Source of the DNA: Lysinibacillus sp.
Lineage (GTDB): Bacteria; Bacillota; Bacilli; Bacillales_A; Planococcaceae
NCBI GenBank assembly: GCA_012735355.1
Contig: JAAYHP010000093.1
Location: forward strand, 1-5,903
Reading direction: 5' to 3'
Length of the DNA stretch: 5,903 bases
Shown one piece after another: positions 5,845 through 5,903 of this stretch. Position 1 is the first letter of the stretch. Each line of letters opens with the position of its first letter. The position numbers were made by a program, and so were the translations under genes. The notes under the pieces are model-generated. The model ran no database searches. It was not told where the DNA came from and worked only from the letters and a program-made list of their open reading frames with translations.

Positions 5845-5903
5845 ATGAAATTCGCAGTTGTCGTTTTCCCTGGGTCAAGCTGTGAAGTGGATATGTATCA
5901 TGC
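5845..5903 (+). CDS. purQ: FGAM synthase glutaminase subunit PurQ, N-terminal fragment
   Basis: Only the first 19 codons lie in the window. MKFAVVVFPGSSCEVDMYH matches the PurQ N-terminus (in B. subtilis MKFAVIVLPGSNCDIDMFH), a class I glutamine amidotransferase that releases ammonia for PurL. The catalytic cysteine lies beyond the window. GAGGAGG (5829-5835) is 9 nt before the ATG, inside purS, and one base separates the purS stop from the ATG. purL and later pur genes are expected next. Confidence 0.92.
   Translation, partial: MKFAVVVFPGSSCEVDMYH

Overview
The window comes from a low-GC Gram-positive bacterium of the order Bacillales. A Planococcaceae/Lysinibacillus-type or related Bacillaceae genome fits best; I cannot name the species. 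The reasons are the AT-rich sequence, strong AGGAGG-type ribosome binding sites, a NETI-motif gene directly upstream of purE, and purE control by PurR boxes plus a guanine riboswitch, as in Bacillus.

Layout. Bases 1-213 hold no gene I can support, only a possible weak terminator and an 18-bp repeat. Bases 214-3093 are a compact three-gene operon on the minus strand, transcribed in the order response regulator, histidine kinase, PepSY protein. All junctions overlap (11 nt, then 4 nt). The same gene set is known from B. subtilis ykoG-ykoH-ykoJ. The PepSY protein has three PepSY-like repeats and ends in a 20-residue tail that is almost all aspartate. Upstream of the regulator gene, a TTTCT motif occurs three times at exact 11-bp steps beside a -10 box. 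Most of this array (17 of 18 bases) recurs just past the other end of the operon.

Bases 3254-5903 run on the plus strand. A small NETI-motif gene comes first, with a PurR box inside its last codons. A second, weaker box, a good sigma-A promoter (3504-3532), a guanine-class riboswitch and a 20-bp terminator hairpin with seven T's follow. The 3' strand of riboswitch helix P1 can pair with the 5' arm of the terminator, so the whole transcription-attenuation switch can be read from the sequence. Then come purE and purK (overlapping by 4 nt), a 171-nt gap, purS and the first 19 codons of purQ.

How it works. purE and purK together convert AIR to CAIR through N5-CAIR. purS and purQ supply two of the three subunits of FGAM synthase. 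Excess guanine should stop transcription in the leader, and PurR should repress initiation. The main surprise is that purB and purC, which lie between purK and purS in the usual Bacillus purEKBCSQLFMNHD order, are absent here. The most noteworthy other points are the periodic operator-like repeats flanking the sensor operon and the poly-aspartate PepSY tail.
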